This document shows positions 8,862 to 17,390 of a DNA stretch of 64,000 nucleotides, in pieces (position 1 is the first letter of the stretch; each line of letters begins with the position of its first letter). Both the position numbers and the translations under genes were made by a program. This stretch comes from Salinimicrobium marinum (GTDB taxonomy: Bacteria > Bacteroidota > Bacteroidia > Flavobacteriales > Flavobacteriaceae): the NCBI RefSeq assembly GCF_014651535.1, contig NZ_BMXB01000001.1:62001-126000 (forward strand), read 5' to 3'. Below the pieces are notes generated by a model. That model saw nothing but the letters and a program-made list of their open reading frames with translations. It was not told the origin of the DNA and searched no databases.

Positions 8862-9614
8862 CTATTCCTTGTTTACAATGGTGGAATTTGCCTGTGCGGT
8901 TGGTAACACCAGCAGGTCTGCAATGTTTACATGATAAGGACGCGTTACCACAAATCGGATAATATCTGCAATATCCTCGGGCTTTAAAGGATCAAAGCCT
9001 TCATAAACAGATTTTGCTCTTTCTTTATCGCCCTTAAAACGAACCTCACTAAATTCTGTTTCCACCAGCCCCGGATTAACGGCACCAACTCTTATTCCCT
9101 GTTGATTCAAATCAATGCGCATCCCTTTATTGATGGCATCCACCGCATGTTTGCTGGCACTGTAAACATTTCCGTTAGGATAAACTTCCTTTCCGGCAAT
9201 AGAACCAATGTTGATGATATGCCCCTGCTTTCTCTCTGCCATTTGAGGAATCACAGCTTTGCTCACATAGAGCAAGCCTTTTATATTTATGTCGATCATT
9301 GCCTCCCAGTCGTCTATATTTCCCGATTGGATGGGGTCAAGGCCATGGGCATTTCCGGCATTGTTTACCAGGATATCAATTTTGCTGAAATTTTCGGGAA
9401 GTTCCTCAATGGCTTCAAAAACTTCCTTCTTGTTTCGAACATCAAAAGATAAAATATGAACCTTTACTTTCTTCTCCAGTTCAGTTTGTAATTTTTCCAG
9501 GGTTTCTTTTCTTCTTCCGCAGATGATTAGGTTGATTCCTTCTTCAGAAAAAGCTATGGCTGTTGCTTTTCCAATTCCGCTGGTAGCACCTGTAATTAAT
9601 GCTGTTTTGTTCAT
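8862..9614 (-). CDS. SDR family NAD(P)-dependent oxidoreductase (YdfG-like)
   Basis: Classical short-chain dehydrogenase of 250 residues. The cofactor motif TGATSGIG is at 8-15, NNAG at 84-87, and the catalytic set is Ser138, Tyr151 and Lys155 (YSASK). An Arg-Arg pair after the second strand (CGRRKE) suggests NADP preference. The sequence resembles the YdfG branch, which oxidises 3-hydroxy acids such as L-allo-threonine and serine, or reduces malonic semialdehyde; the C-terminal part DIADIIRFVVTRPYHVNIAD is typical of that branch. It has its own -7 element 55 nt upstream. Confidence 0.9.
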   Translation of the reverse strand: MNKTALITGATSGIGKATAIAFSEEGINLIICGRRKETLEKLQTELEKKVKVHILSFDVRNKKEVFEAIEELPENFSKIDILVNNAGNAHGLDPIQSGNIDDWEAMIDINIKGLLYVSKAVIPQMAERKQGHIINIGSIAGKEVYPNGNVYSASKHAVDAINKGMRIDLNQQGIRVGAVNPGLVETEFSEVRFKGDKERAKSVYEGFDPLKPEDIADIIRFVVTRPYHVNIADLLVLPTAQANSTIVNKE

Positions 9615-9669
9615 TGATAATTGTTTTGTGGTTGCACAGCTATATGCCCCATTGCGTTTCCGTGCCTTT

Positions 9670-9677
9670 CAAAAATA
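9670..9677 (-). promoter_or_regulatory. -7 promoter element (TATTTTTG) for the SDR gene
   Basis: Match to TAnnTTTG on the minus strand, 55 nt before the SDR start, in the 126-nt gap after the aldo/keto reductase gene. Confidence 0.45.
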
Positions 9678-9740
9678 CAAATCCCTCTGCTTTTTAAGGG
9701 CTCATTTCTTTAAAAAGAGAAACCCCTCGACATTTATTTC

Positions 9741-10532
9741 TCAGGATAAAAGCAGATTGATCTTTTGCCAGTCTACAGTTGTTAACTGTACCTCTTTCGC
9801 TGCAGTTAGCATAGAAAGCTCCTCTTCTTCCGCAGAAGAAATCTCTAAATGCAGGTGCATGGAATGCTGCAGGAGCCATGCCGGCAATAATTGGAAATTG
9901 CCTAAATTATATTTTGCAGCAATTTCTTTCAGAACACTGCTTTCACTTGTCTCCTGTGCTGCTTTCTCAAGATCAAAGTAGATTATTTGGATAATTTCTT
10001 CTGAAGTGGAGGAAATTGACTGTAAGCTGCGTTTCCCTGCTTCGGAAAACAGGTCCAGCTGAAGCTGATTTGCCAGGATTGGAGCAGTTTCCCTGAAAGA
10101 TTGTAACTCCTGCTCCTGAAAATTGGAGCCTCCTATTTCTTTGATTTTGGCCTGTGAAATCAGTTTTTCCATATCATCTTTCAACCTCTCTGGCTGAGTG
10201 GGCATTTCCAGCAACAACAGGTCCAGGTAATCAGTTTTAAGATCGAGAAGTAATTCATCAACTCCCGATACCAGGTCTTTTGCTCCTTCAGAAGTCCTGA
10301 ATTTTCCTATCAGCTGAATTTGATCCCTGCTGAGTCCGCTTTCACTAAGTGCTGTTCCAAAAGTGCGGTCAACATGATTTCCGAAATAATCGGTACAGTT
10401 GAAAGAGGTGATACTGTGCTCCACGCAGTCGTGCAGCAAATTTATAATTTTACCTTTTCTGAAGTTAGTATGGTTTGACCCCCAACCGGCTACATTCTGA
10501 ATGATCCTGGAGTATGAATTTCTTTTCCTCAT
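9741..10532 (-). CDS. Aldo/keto reductase family protein with altered catalytic tetrad
   Basis: A 263-residue member of the aldo/keto reductase (TIM-barrel) family, shorter than the usual 280-330. It can be aligned at the barrel start (NCTDYFGNH, residues 45-53), the lysine strand (IQLIGKF, Lys77) and the fourth strand (DYLDLLLLEMP). The family tetrad is Asp-Tyr-Lys-His. Here Asp48 and Lys77 are kept, but the Tyr position reads Phe50 (with a Tyr one residue earlier) and the His position reads Glu109. His-to-Glu is known from 5-beta-steroid reductases, while Tyr-to-Phe would impair ordinary carbonyl reduction. It may be a changed-chemistry or degenerate paralogue. Divergent from the DUF4382 gene. 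Confidence 0.8.
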   Translation of the reverse strand: MRKRNSYSRIIQNVAGWGSNHTNFRKGKIINLLHDCVEHSITSFNCTDYFGNHVDRTFGTALSESGLSRDQIQLIGKFRTSEGAKDLVSGVDELLLDLKTDYLDLLLLEMPTQPERLKDDMEKLISQAKIKEIGGSNFQEQELQSFRETAPILANQLQLDLFSEAGKRSLQSISSTSEEIIQIIYFDLEKAAQETSESSVLKEIAAKYNLGNFQLLPAWLLQHSMHLHLEISSAEEEELSMLTAAKEVQLTTVDWQKINLLLS

Positions 10533-10577
10533 ATTTTAAAAGTAAGAAACATAACTCTCAGGACAGAGGAGGTTGTT

Positions 10578-10613
10578 GTTAAAGCATGGTTAATGATAGT
10601 TAAGTAAAGTTAA
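10578..10613. promoter_or_regulatory. Four GTTAA direct repeats at helical spacing (putative operator)
   Basis: GTTAA occurs at 10578, 10589, 10599 and 10609, with periods of 11, 10 and 10 bp, all on one face of the helix. The array lies in the 152-bp divergent region between the aldo/keto reductase and DUF4382 genes. Direct repeats at 10-11 bp are the binding pattern of OmpR/PhoB-type response regulators; assignment to such a regulator is an inference. Confidence 0.45.
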
Positions 10614-10684
10614 TTTTTAATCGTCCCCATATAATAAGAGGTTTTCCGCCGTTATCAGGCCTAAACTTAAAAGAATCGACAATT

Positions 10685-11497
10685 ATGAAAAAGTACAAAT
10701 TTGTTTTAATGACATTATTATTCTCTGTAGGACTCGTAAGCTGTAGCGATGATGACTCTAACGGAACAACTGAAGATACCGCCAGGATTTCTGTTGAATT
10801 GACAGATGCCCCGGGAGACTATGAAGAAGTCTGGGTTGAGGTTGAGGATGTGATGATCAAAAGAGAAGCAAATGAAAATGAAGAAGAAGGTTGGGTAAGC
10901 CTGGAAAATGTAAGGACAGGTACCTATGACCTTTTAACATTAACCGGAGGGGAAACGCAGCTTTTGGCCGACACAGAAATTCCTGCTGGTTACCTTAGTC
11001 AAATGCGCTTGGTTCTTGGTGACAATAACACTATTGTAGTGAATGGTGTTTCTCAGACATTGAATACCCCAAGTGCACAAACTGCAGGTTTGAAACTTCA
11101 GGTAGATCAGGAACTGGAAGCGGATATTGAATATAAGTTTATCCTTGATTTCGATGTGGATAAATCTGTGGTAAAGGCCGGGGAATCTGGAAATTTTAAT
11201 CTTCACCCTGTACTAAGACTTTCTGCAGTAGCCGAAACCGGAAGTATCTTTGGATCTGTACACCCTACAGATGTTCAGGCACTTGTTGTTGCTGAAAATG
11301 CAGATACTTCAGTTTCTGCATATACCGATGACGAAGGAAATTTTAAACTGAACGGTTTACCTGCAGGAACTTATAAGGTGACTGTTACTCCAGATACAGA
11401 ATCTGCTTACTTATTCAAAGTAGTGAATAATGTAAAAGTAGAGGTTGGTGACGTAACAGAATTGGAAGACACTATCTACTTACCGGAAGTGGAATAA
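10685..11497 (+). CDS. DUF4382 domain lipoprotein with C-terminal carboxypeptidase-regulatory-like domain
   Basis: A 270-residue surface or periplasmic lipoprotein: signal peptide with lipobox VSCS (Cys about 20), an acidic linker, then a DUF4382 domain (about 35-180) beginning ISVELTDAPGDYEEVWVEV and containing DLLTLTGGETQLLADTEIPAG. The last 80 residues look like a CarboxypepD_reg-type beta-sandwich (GSVHPTDVQALV, DEGNFKLNGLPAGTYKVTV). DUF4382 proteins are common in marine Bacteroidota and have no assigned activity that I know of. The start follows a long divergent region holding phased GTTAA repeats, and a terminator follows the stop. Monocistronic. Confidence 0.88.
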   Translation: MKKYKFVLMTLLFSVGLVSCSDDDSNGTTEDTARISVELTDAPGDYEEVWVEVEDVMIKREANENEEEGWVSLENVRTGTYDLLTLTGGETQLLADTEIPAGYLSQMRLVLGDNNTIVVNGVSQTLNTPSAQTAGLKLQVDQELEADIEYKFILDFDVDKSVVKAGESGNFNLHPVLRLSAVAETGSIFGSVHPTDVQALVVAENADTSVSAYTDDEGNFKLNGLPAGTYKVTVTPDTESAYLFKVVNNVKVEVGDVTELEDTIYLPEVE

Positions 11498-11520
11498 TTT
11501 TTTAAACATATTTTTGATGA

Positions 11521-11556
11521 AAAGCAGCGGAAAAATCTTCGCTGCTTTTTGTTTTA
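11521..11556 (+). terminator. Terminator after the DUF4382 gene
   Basis: Perfect 10-bp stem (aaaagcagcg/cgctgctttt, 11521-11530 with 11541-11550) followed by TGTTTT, 23 nt after the stop. Confidence 0.88.
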
Positions 11557-11647
11557 ACGAAAATTTAACTTTTCTTGGCTGAATATTTGCTGAATTTGTG
11601 CAGTTAGCTTTTATGTAGCTATCTTCACCATCTAATTTTATTATAAA

Positions 11648-12649
11648 ATGCAGGAAAATACTACGGTTGATATCGCGGGTATCAATGAAAAAATAGAAAG
11701 AGAAAGCGCCTTTGTAGACGTTCTTAGCAACGAAATGAAAAAGGTGATTGTAGGGCAGAAGCATATGGTTGAACGTCTTTTGATTGGTTTACTTGGTCAG
11801 GGGCATATATTACTGGAAGGTGTTCCGGGGCTTGCAAAAACCCTCGCGATCAATACACTGTCCAGGGCAGTTCAGGGAAGTTTCAGCCGTATACAATTCA
11901 CGCCCGATCTACTTCCTGCAGATGTGGTAGGTACGCTCATTTTTAACATGAAGGAAAATGATTTCAGCATTAAAAAAGGGCCTATTTTTGCCAATTTTGT
12001 CCTTGCAGATGAGATCAACCGTGCACCGGCAAAAGTACAATCTGCCTTGCTGGAAGCCATGCAGGAAAAGCAGGTAACAATTGGGGATGAAACCTTTATA
12101 CTTGACAGGCCATTTTTAGTAATGGCGACCCAAAATCCTGTAGAGCAGGAAGGAACTTATCCATTGCCGGAAGCCCAGGTAGACCGTTTTATGCTAAAGA
12201 CGGTGATCGATTATCCGCAAATGGCAGAAGAGCAGTTAATTGTTCGTGCTAATCTAAAAGGTGTTTATGAGCAGGTAAATCCTGTAGTAAGCCTGGAGCA
12301 AATAAGCAGGGCGCAATTAGCGGTGCGGGAAGTTTATATGGATGAAAAAATTGAAAAATACATCCTCGACATAGTATTTGCTACCCGTTTTCCTGAAAAA
12401 TATAATCTTTCGGATTTAAAACCACTTATAAGTTTTGGAGCTTCTCCAAGAGGAAGTATCAATCTTGCCACAGCGGCAAAATGCTATGCCTTCATTAAAC
12501 GCCGCGGATATGTGATCCCCGAAGACGTGCGGGCAATAGTACAGGATGTGCTAAGACACAGGGTGGGAATTACCTATGAAGCCGAAGCAGAAAATGTAAC
12601 TTCAGAAGATATAATTACCAAAATTGTAAACGAGATAGAGGTGCCATAA
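11648..12649 (+). CDS. MoxR family AAA+ ATPase
   Basis: AAA+ ATPase of 333 residues at the head of the Bat operon. Walker A GVPGLAKT is at 58-65, Walker B LADEINRAP at 119-127, and the sensor region ATQNPVEQEGTYPLPEAQ is typical of MoxR. MoxR ATPases act as chaperones that insert cofactors or mature partner complexes carrying von Willebrand factor A domains; the partner genes follow directly. The protein is cytoplasmic. The gap to the next gene is 86 nt and contains two hairpins. A weak -7-like site (TGAATATTTG, near 11580-11590) lies upstream. Confidence 0.95.
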   Translation: MQENTTVDIAGINEKIERESAFVDVLSNEMKKVIVGQKHMVERLLIGLLGQGHILLEGVPGLAKTLAINTLSRAVQGSFSRIQFTPDLLPADVVGTLIFNMKENDFSIKKGPIFANFVLADEINRAPAKVQSALLEAMQEKQVTIGDETFILDRPFLVMATQNPVEQEGTYPLPEAQVDRFMLKTVIDYPQMAEEQLIVRANLKGVYEQVNPVVSLEQISRAQLAVREVYMDEKIEKYILDIVFATRFPEKYNLSDLKPLISFGASPRGSINLATAAKCYAFIKRRGYVIPEDVRAIVQDVLRHRVGITYEAEAENVTSEDIITKIVNEIEVP

Positions 12650-12719
12650 AAACCTTCCTGAAAAAGGAAAAGATGGTTTTTAATTTAAAGTTGCACTAAA
12701 GTTTCCGCCACAGCGGAAA
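12649..12719 (+). promoter_or_regulatory. Two intercistronic hairpins between moxR and the DUF58 gene
   Basis: The first hairpin starts at the moxR stop codon (aaaaccttcc...ggaa plus ggtttt, 12649-12680) and is followed by TAATTT, like a weak terminator or attenuator. The second is a perfect 7-bp palindrome (tttccgc-caca-gcggaaa, 12702-12719), similar in form to dispersed REP palindromes. They occupy most of the largest gap in an otherwise tight operon and may set moxR above the downstream genes. Function inferred. Confidence 0.45.
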
Positions 12720-12735
12720 TGACCAGAGAATCCCT

Positions 12736-13602
12736 ATGGATACCAAAGAATTACTCAAAAAAGTCAGGAAAATAGAAATTAAGACCCGCCGCCTCAGCGA
12801 TCATATTTTTGGCGGGGAGTATCACTCTACCTTTAAAGGAAGGGGAATGACTTTTAGCGAGGTGCGTCAATACCAGTTTGGAGATGACGTAAGGAATATC
12901 GACTGGAATGTCACCGCGCGGTATAATGAACCTTATGTAAAGGTTTTTGAAGAAGAGCGGGAGTTGACGATGATGCTGGTGGTGGATATTTCGGGATCGG
13001 GATTATTTGGTACCCGTAACAGCTTTAAAAAAGATATTATTACAGAAATTGCTGCCACGCTGGCTTTTTCAGCTACTCAAAACAACGACAAGATTGGATT
13101 GATCCTGTTTACAGATGGAATTGAACTTTATATTCCGCCCAAGAAAGGGCGCAGTCACGTGCTAAGGATCATCAGGGAATTACTGGAATTTGAACCTAAA
13201 AGTCAGAAAACAGATATTTCTCAGGCACTTAAATTTCTATCCCAGGTGATGAAGAAAAAAGCCATCGTGTTCCTGTTGTCAGATTTTATAGCAGAAGATT
13301 ATCAGCGTACCCTTAAAATTACCAGTGGCAGGCACGACCTCACGGGAATTAGGATCTACGATGCCCGGGAAGAGGAAATTCCGAACCTTGGTATCGTGCA
13401 GATGCAGGATGAAGAAACCAATAAGAAAATATGGGTGGATACTTCTTCAGGAGCGGTTAGAAAAAATTACAGCAAGTATTACAGGGATCGGGTAGACTAT
13501 TTTCAGGAGAGCTTCAGGAAAAGTGGTGCCGGAAATATTAGCACAAGAGTGGACGAAAGCTATGTGAAAAAGTTGCTGGGATATTTTAAAGCCCGGGCTT
13601 GA
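12736..13602 (+). CDS. DUF58 domain protein (MoxR partner)
   Basis: A 288-residue cytoplasmic DUF58 protein. The hallmark strings are present: GRGMTFSEVRQYQFGDDVRNI, then DWNVTARYNEPYVKVFEEER. A vWA-like metal site follows at MLVVDISGSG. DUF58 proteins are encoded next to MoxR ATPases throughout bacteria and are thought to be their substrates or adaptors. The next gene starts 9 nt after the stop. Confidence 0.93.
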   Translation: MDTKELLKKVRKIEIKTRRLSDHIFGGEYHSTFKGRGMTFSEVRQYQFGDDVRNIDWNVTARYNEPYVKVFEEERELTMMLVVDISGSGLFGTRNSFKKDIITEIAATLAFSATQNNDKIGLILFTDGIELYIPPKKGRSHVLRIIRELLEFEPKSQKTDISQALKFLSQVMKKKAIVFLLSDFIAEDYQRTLKITSGRHDLTGIRIYDAREEEIPNLGIVQMQDEETNKKIWVDTSSGAVRKNYSKYYRDRVDYFQESFRKSGAGNISTRVDESYVKKLLGYFKARA

Positions 13603-13611
13603 TCTAACTAA

Positions 13612-15297
13612 ATGTATAATAAATATAATGCTAAACCTATAATGAAAAGTTTGTGTGTGTCGATAGAGAATCAGGATTCCGGGGAAAGCAGGGTCTATGT
13701 GACTTCTGTACTTGTCTCTTTGTTCTTTATGCTCTTTTCATTTACAATAGCGGCTCAGCAAGTAAATTCGTCTGTTGATACCACTAGTATTCTTATTGGG
13801 GAACAGATCACTTATAGTATTGCTGTTGAGGCAGGAGAAAATGATTTAGTGGTTTTTCCCGAGGGACAGACGTTCTCCCCGCTTGAAATGATCGAATCTT
13901 ATGCCGTTGATACCAGCCGGGTTGAGGACCGCCTAAGGTTATTAAAAGAATATGCACTTACACAGTTTGACTCGGGATCTTATGTAATTCCGCAGCAACG
14001 GGTGCAGATCAATGACCGTGCTTTTACAACAGATTCTCTTAGGGTTGAGGTGCGGGATGTAGTGGTTGATACTACCAAACAAAAAATGTATCCTATTAAA
14101 CCTTCAGTAGAAGTTACTTCAGGTTTTTCTGTGCCTGCATGGGCGTGGTGGCTGTTAGGGTTTCTGGTTCTTGCATTGCTGGTTTATCTATTCTTCAGAA
14201 GAAAAAAGAAGAAAGAGGCGGCAGCTAATAAATTACCTCCCTATGAGCAGGCCATTTATCAGTTAAAACAACTGGATGATTCCCATTTGCTGGAGCAACG
14301 TGAAATAAAGGAATATTATTCCCAGCTTTCTTCTGCCGTTCGTAGATATTTGGATGAAGAGGTGTATGATCGTGCGCTGGAAAGCACGACGGGTGAACTT
14401 ATTCTTTACCTGGAAAATGAAAGAAAATCCGGGAAATTGAAGATCAATGATACTACCATTGAAAAACTGAAAAAAATCCTTCAACGTGCCGACCTTGCCA
14501 AATTTGCGAATTCCAAGCCCGATGTAATTACAGCAAAAGAAGATCGCAGCGATGTGGAACTGGTAATCAATGATACCAAAGCTTCCATTCCTGAACCTAC
14601 CGAAGAAGAATTGCTTCGCGACCAGGAATACAGAGAGAAAAAAGCTAAAAAACAAAGACTGAAAAAGATCCTTATCGGGGTTGTTGTGTTCTTCTTCTTG
14701 TTTTTTGGAATTGCAACATACCTCATCACTACCAAAGGATTCGATTACGTTAAGGATACGTATTTAGGGCATCCTACCAAAGAATTGCTGGAGGGGGAAT
14801 GGATACGCAGTGAATATGGGACTCCGCCTGTAGCTATTACAACCCCTAAAGTCCTGAAACGCGGAGAACTGAAAGTGGCGGAAGAAGCCAAAGCGGTGAT
14901 GACAGGAAGTGAAACTTTCCAGTATGGAAGTTTATTGGGGAATTATTTTGTGTCTGTAACCACTGTTCCGCTTGGGCCACAAACGCAAATAGATCTTGAA
15001 AAAGCAGTAGAAGGTATCTACGGGTATCTGGAAGCTCAGGGAGCCAGGAATATTTTAATGAAGCAGGAAGATTTTACTACGGTAAATGGTGCTGAGGGTA
15101 TAAAGATCTTCGGAACCCTGGATATGGAAAATCCCGTCAACGGAAAATTCCTCACCAACGAATACGCAATTCTGAATTTTGCTGAAAATAACGGATTTCA
15201 ACAAATTACCGTAATATTTAATGAAGACGATACTTATGCCGATGAGCTTACACAGCGTATCCTCAATTCTGTTGAACTTCAAAACCCCGGAAATTAA
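13612..15297 (+). CDS. BatD/DUF4381-like membrane protein with extra C-terminal domain
   Basis: A 561-residue membrane protein between the DUF58 gene and batA. A signal peptide-like segment (about 30-48, ending AAQQ) is followed by a BatD-like beta-sandwich (VDTTSILIGEQITYSIAV; 50-170), a TM helix at about 176-196, a cytoplasmic DUF4381-like helical part (200-320, QLKQLDDSHL..YYSQLSSAVRRYLDE), a second TM helix at about 354-374, and a C-terminal domain of about 185 residues ending NEDDTYADELTQRILNSV. The last domain resembles small PsbP/DUF1795-like folds but this is a weak impression. The start could also be Met11. The stop overlaps the batA start by one base (TAATG). Confidence 0.75.
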   Translation: MYNKYNAKPIMKSLCVSIENQDSGESRVYVTSVLVSLFFMLFSFTIAAQQVNSSVDTTSILIGEQITYSIAVEAGENDLVVFPEGQTFSPLEMIESYAVDTSRVEDRLRLLKEYALTQFDSGSYVIPQQRVQINDRAFTTDSLRVEVRDVVVDTTKQKMYPIKPSVEVTSGFSVPAWAWWLLGFLVLALLVYLFFRRKKKKEAAANKLPPYEQAIYQLKQLDDSHLLEQREIKEYYSQLSSAVRRYLDEEVYDRALESTTGELILYLENERKSGKLKINDTTIEKLKKILQRADLAKFANSKPDVITAKEDRSDVELVINDTKASIPEPTEEELLRDQEYREKKAKKQRLKKILIGVVVFFFLFFGIATYLITTKGFDYVKDTYLGHPTKELLEGEWIRSEYGTPPVAITTPKVLKRGELKVAEEAKAVMTGSETFQYGSLLGNYFVSVTTVPLGPQTQIDLEKAVEGIYGYLEAQGARNILMKQEDFTTVNGAEGIKIFGTLDMENPVNGKFLTNEYAILNFAENNGFQQITVIFNEDDTYADELTQRILNSVELQNPGN

Positions 15298-16301
15298 TGT
15301 TTGAAAATTTCACATTTGAAGATCCGCAATTTTTCTGGCTTTTGTTGCTGTTACCTTTGGCCATTGCCTGGTATGTATGGAAACGAAACCAACAAACTGC
15401 CGAACTGAAAATTTCCAGCACAAAAGGATTTAAGGCCGGAAGCGGGATCATGGTAAAGCTGCGTCCCGTGTTGTACGTGCTAAGACTGGCAGTTTTGGCT
15501 TTGGTCATCACTGCGATGGCAAGGCCACGCACAGTAGATGTTTCAACCAGAACCAGCTCTACCAGCGGAATTGATATTGTAATGGCTGTAGATGTGTCTG
15601 CCAGTATGCTGGCGAGAGATTTTAGCCCTAACCGGCTGGAGGCCACAAAAGAAGTGGCGGCAGAATTTATCGAAGGACGTCCTACAGACAGGATTGGACT
15701 GGTTATCTATGCGGGAGAAAGTTTTACCCAAACCCCGGTGACCAGTGATAAATCTATCGTTTTGAATTCCCTTAAAAGTATTGAATACAATGATATCCTG
15801 GAAAATGGTACTGCCATAGGAATGGGACTGGCAACTGCCGTAAATCGTTTAAAGGATAGTGAGGCCGAAAGCAAAGTCATCATTTTGCTGACAGACGGGG
15901 TTAACAATTCCGGATTTATAGATCCAAAAATTGCCAGTGAACTTGCGGCGGAGTTTGAGATTAAAGTATACACGATAGGAGTTGGAAGCAATGGAACGGC
16001 TTTATCTCCCGTGGCGATTCTGCCCAACGGTAACTTCCAGTATGGGAACCAACGTGTAGAAATAGATGAAGAATTATTGAAGCAAATTGCCGATGTCACT
16101 GGGGGGCGTTACTTCAGGGCTACAGACAATGAGAAGCTGGAAGAGATTTATGAAGAGATCGATGCACTGGAAAAAACAGAGATAGAAGAATTCAGGTTTT
16201 ACAATTACGAAGAAAAATTCCGCCCGCTAGTTTTACTGGCAGGCCTTTTGTTACTGGTGGAAATACTGTTGAGGTTTACCCTTTTCAGAAGTTTTGTGTA
16301 G
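15297..16301 (+). CDS. batA: BatA, von Willebrand factor A membrane protein
   Basis: A 334-residue inner-membrane protein: TM helix at about 12-28, another at about 58-75, a vWA domain with MIDAS motif DVSAS at 99-103, a TDGVNNSGF metal loop, and a C-terminal TM helix at about 308-330. Bat (Bacteroides aerotolerance) proteins were described in Bacteroides fragilis as needed for tolerance to oxygen; BatA and BatB likely form a membrane assembly with BatC-E. It overlaps the preceding stop by one base, so it is translationally coupled. Confidence 0.93.
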   Translation: MFENFTFEDPQFFWLLLLLPLAIAWYVWKRNQQTAELKISSTKGFKAGSGIMVKLRPVLYVLRLAVLALVITAMARPRTVDVSTRTSSTSGIDIVMAVDVSASMLARDFSPNRLEATKEVAAEFIEGRPTDRIGLVIYAGESFTQTPVTSDKSIVLNSLKSIEYNDILENGTAIGMGLATAVNRLKDSEAESKVIILLTDGVNNSGFIDPKIASELAAEFEIKVYTIGVGSNGTALSPVAILPNGNFQYGNQRVEIDEELLKQIADVTGGRYFRATDNEKLEEIYEEIDALEKTEIEEFRFYNYEEKFRPLVLLAGLLLLVEILLRFTLFRSFV

Positions 16302-16345
16302 TGACAATAGTTAAGTTTATTCAGAAATTAGAAATGAGATTTTAG

Positions 16346-17383
16346 ATGTACCTGCTGGAAGAAAAAATATATTTTTGGTTACTCCTCGCCATTCCGGTGT
16401 TGGTGTTGCTGTATGCACTGGTGTTTTTCTGGCAAAAACGCACACAACGAAGATTTGCAGATAAAGAGCTTTTTAAGAAGCTGAGCCCCAATAGATCCAC
16501 TTTTAAATCAATGCTAAAAGTGGTCGTTTTGTCACTCGCGATCGCTTCATTTGTGCTGGCATTGGTCAATCCTAAAATTGGCACAAAATTGGAGACTATA
16601 AAACGCGAAGGTGTTGACGTGGTTTTTGCGGTAGATGTTTCGAAAAGTATGCTGGCAGAAGATATTGCTCCCAACAGGCTGGAGAAATCAAAGCAGCTGG
16701 TGACGCAAATCATCAATAATCTTGCAAGTGATCGGGTGGGAATTATCGCCTATGCTGGGAGTGCTTTTCCGCAGTTGCCTATCACGACAGATTATTCTAC
16801 TGCAAAACTGTTTCTGCAGGCGATGAATACCGATATGGTCTCCTCGCAGGGAACGGCCATAAATGAAGCTATAGAACTCGCAAAAACCTATTACAATGAT
16901 GAAGACCAGACAAACAGAGTTCTCTTTATCATAAGTGACGGGGAAGATCACCAGGGGGAAGTCAGCCAGATTGCAGAAGAAGCTGCCAGTGAAGGAATAA
17001 TGATATACACCATTGGAGTGGGTACGGCAAAGGGAGGCCCTATCCCAGAAAAGAGGAACGGGGTTATACAGAGTTATAAAAAAGACAATAACGGAGAGAC
17101 GGTTATTACCCGTCTCAACGAGGAAACATTACGAGAAATAGCTTCTGAAGCGAATGGAGCATATATTGATGGGCGTGTTACCGATGAGGTGATCGAAGAG
17201 GTTACTGAAGTTCTCCAGAATATGGATAAAAAAGAATTTGAAGCCAAACAGGTAGCCGATTTTGAACCGCAATTTCAGTGGTTTCTTGGATTAGGATTGT
17301 TTTTCCTTTTGTTCGATATCCTTTTGCTGGAAAGACGCACGTCCTGGTTGAAAAAATTGAATTTGTTTAACGAAGACCGTTAA
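16346..17383 (+). CDS. batB: BatB, von Willebrand factor A membrane protein
   Basis: Paralogue of BatA, 345 residues: two N-terminal TM helices (about 9-28 and 56-74), MIDAS DVSKS at 97-101, the conserved AEDIAPNRLEKSKQ segment, a SDGEDHQGE loop, and a TM helix near 312-330. It is the second vWA component of the Bat complex and keeps the full metal site. It lies 44 nt after batA and 7 nt before batC. Confidence 0.93.
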   Translation: MYLLEEKIYFWLLLAIPVLVLLYALVFFWQKRTQRRFADKELFKKLSPNRSTFKSMLKVVVLSLAIASFVLALVNPKIGTKLETIKREGVDVVFAVDVSKSMLAEDIAPNRLEKSKQLVTQIINNLASDRVGIIAYAGSAFPQLPITTDYSTAKLFLQAMNTDMVSSQGTAINEAIELAKTYYNDEDQTNRVLFIISDGEDHQGEVSQIAEEAASEGIMIYTIGVGTAKGGPIPEKRNGVIQSYKKDNNGETVITRLNEETLREIASEANGAYIDGRVTDEVIEEVTEVLQNMDKKEFEAKQVADFEPQFQWFLGLGLFFLLFDILLLERRTSWLKKLNLFNEDR

Positions 17384-17390
17384 CCTGAAG

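Noticed and set aside
8830-8864. 7-bp inverted repeat at the SDR stop
   Set aside because: Short arms with a 21-nt loop and no T run; not convincing as terminator or operator.
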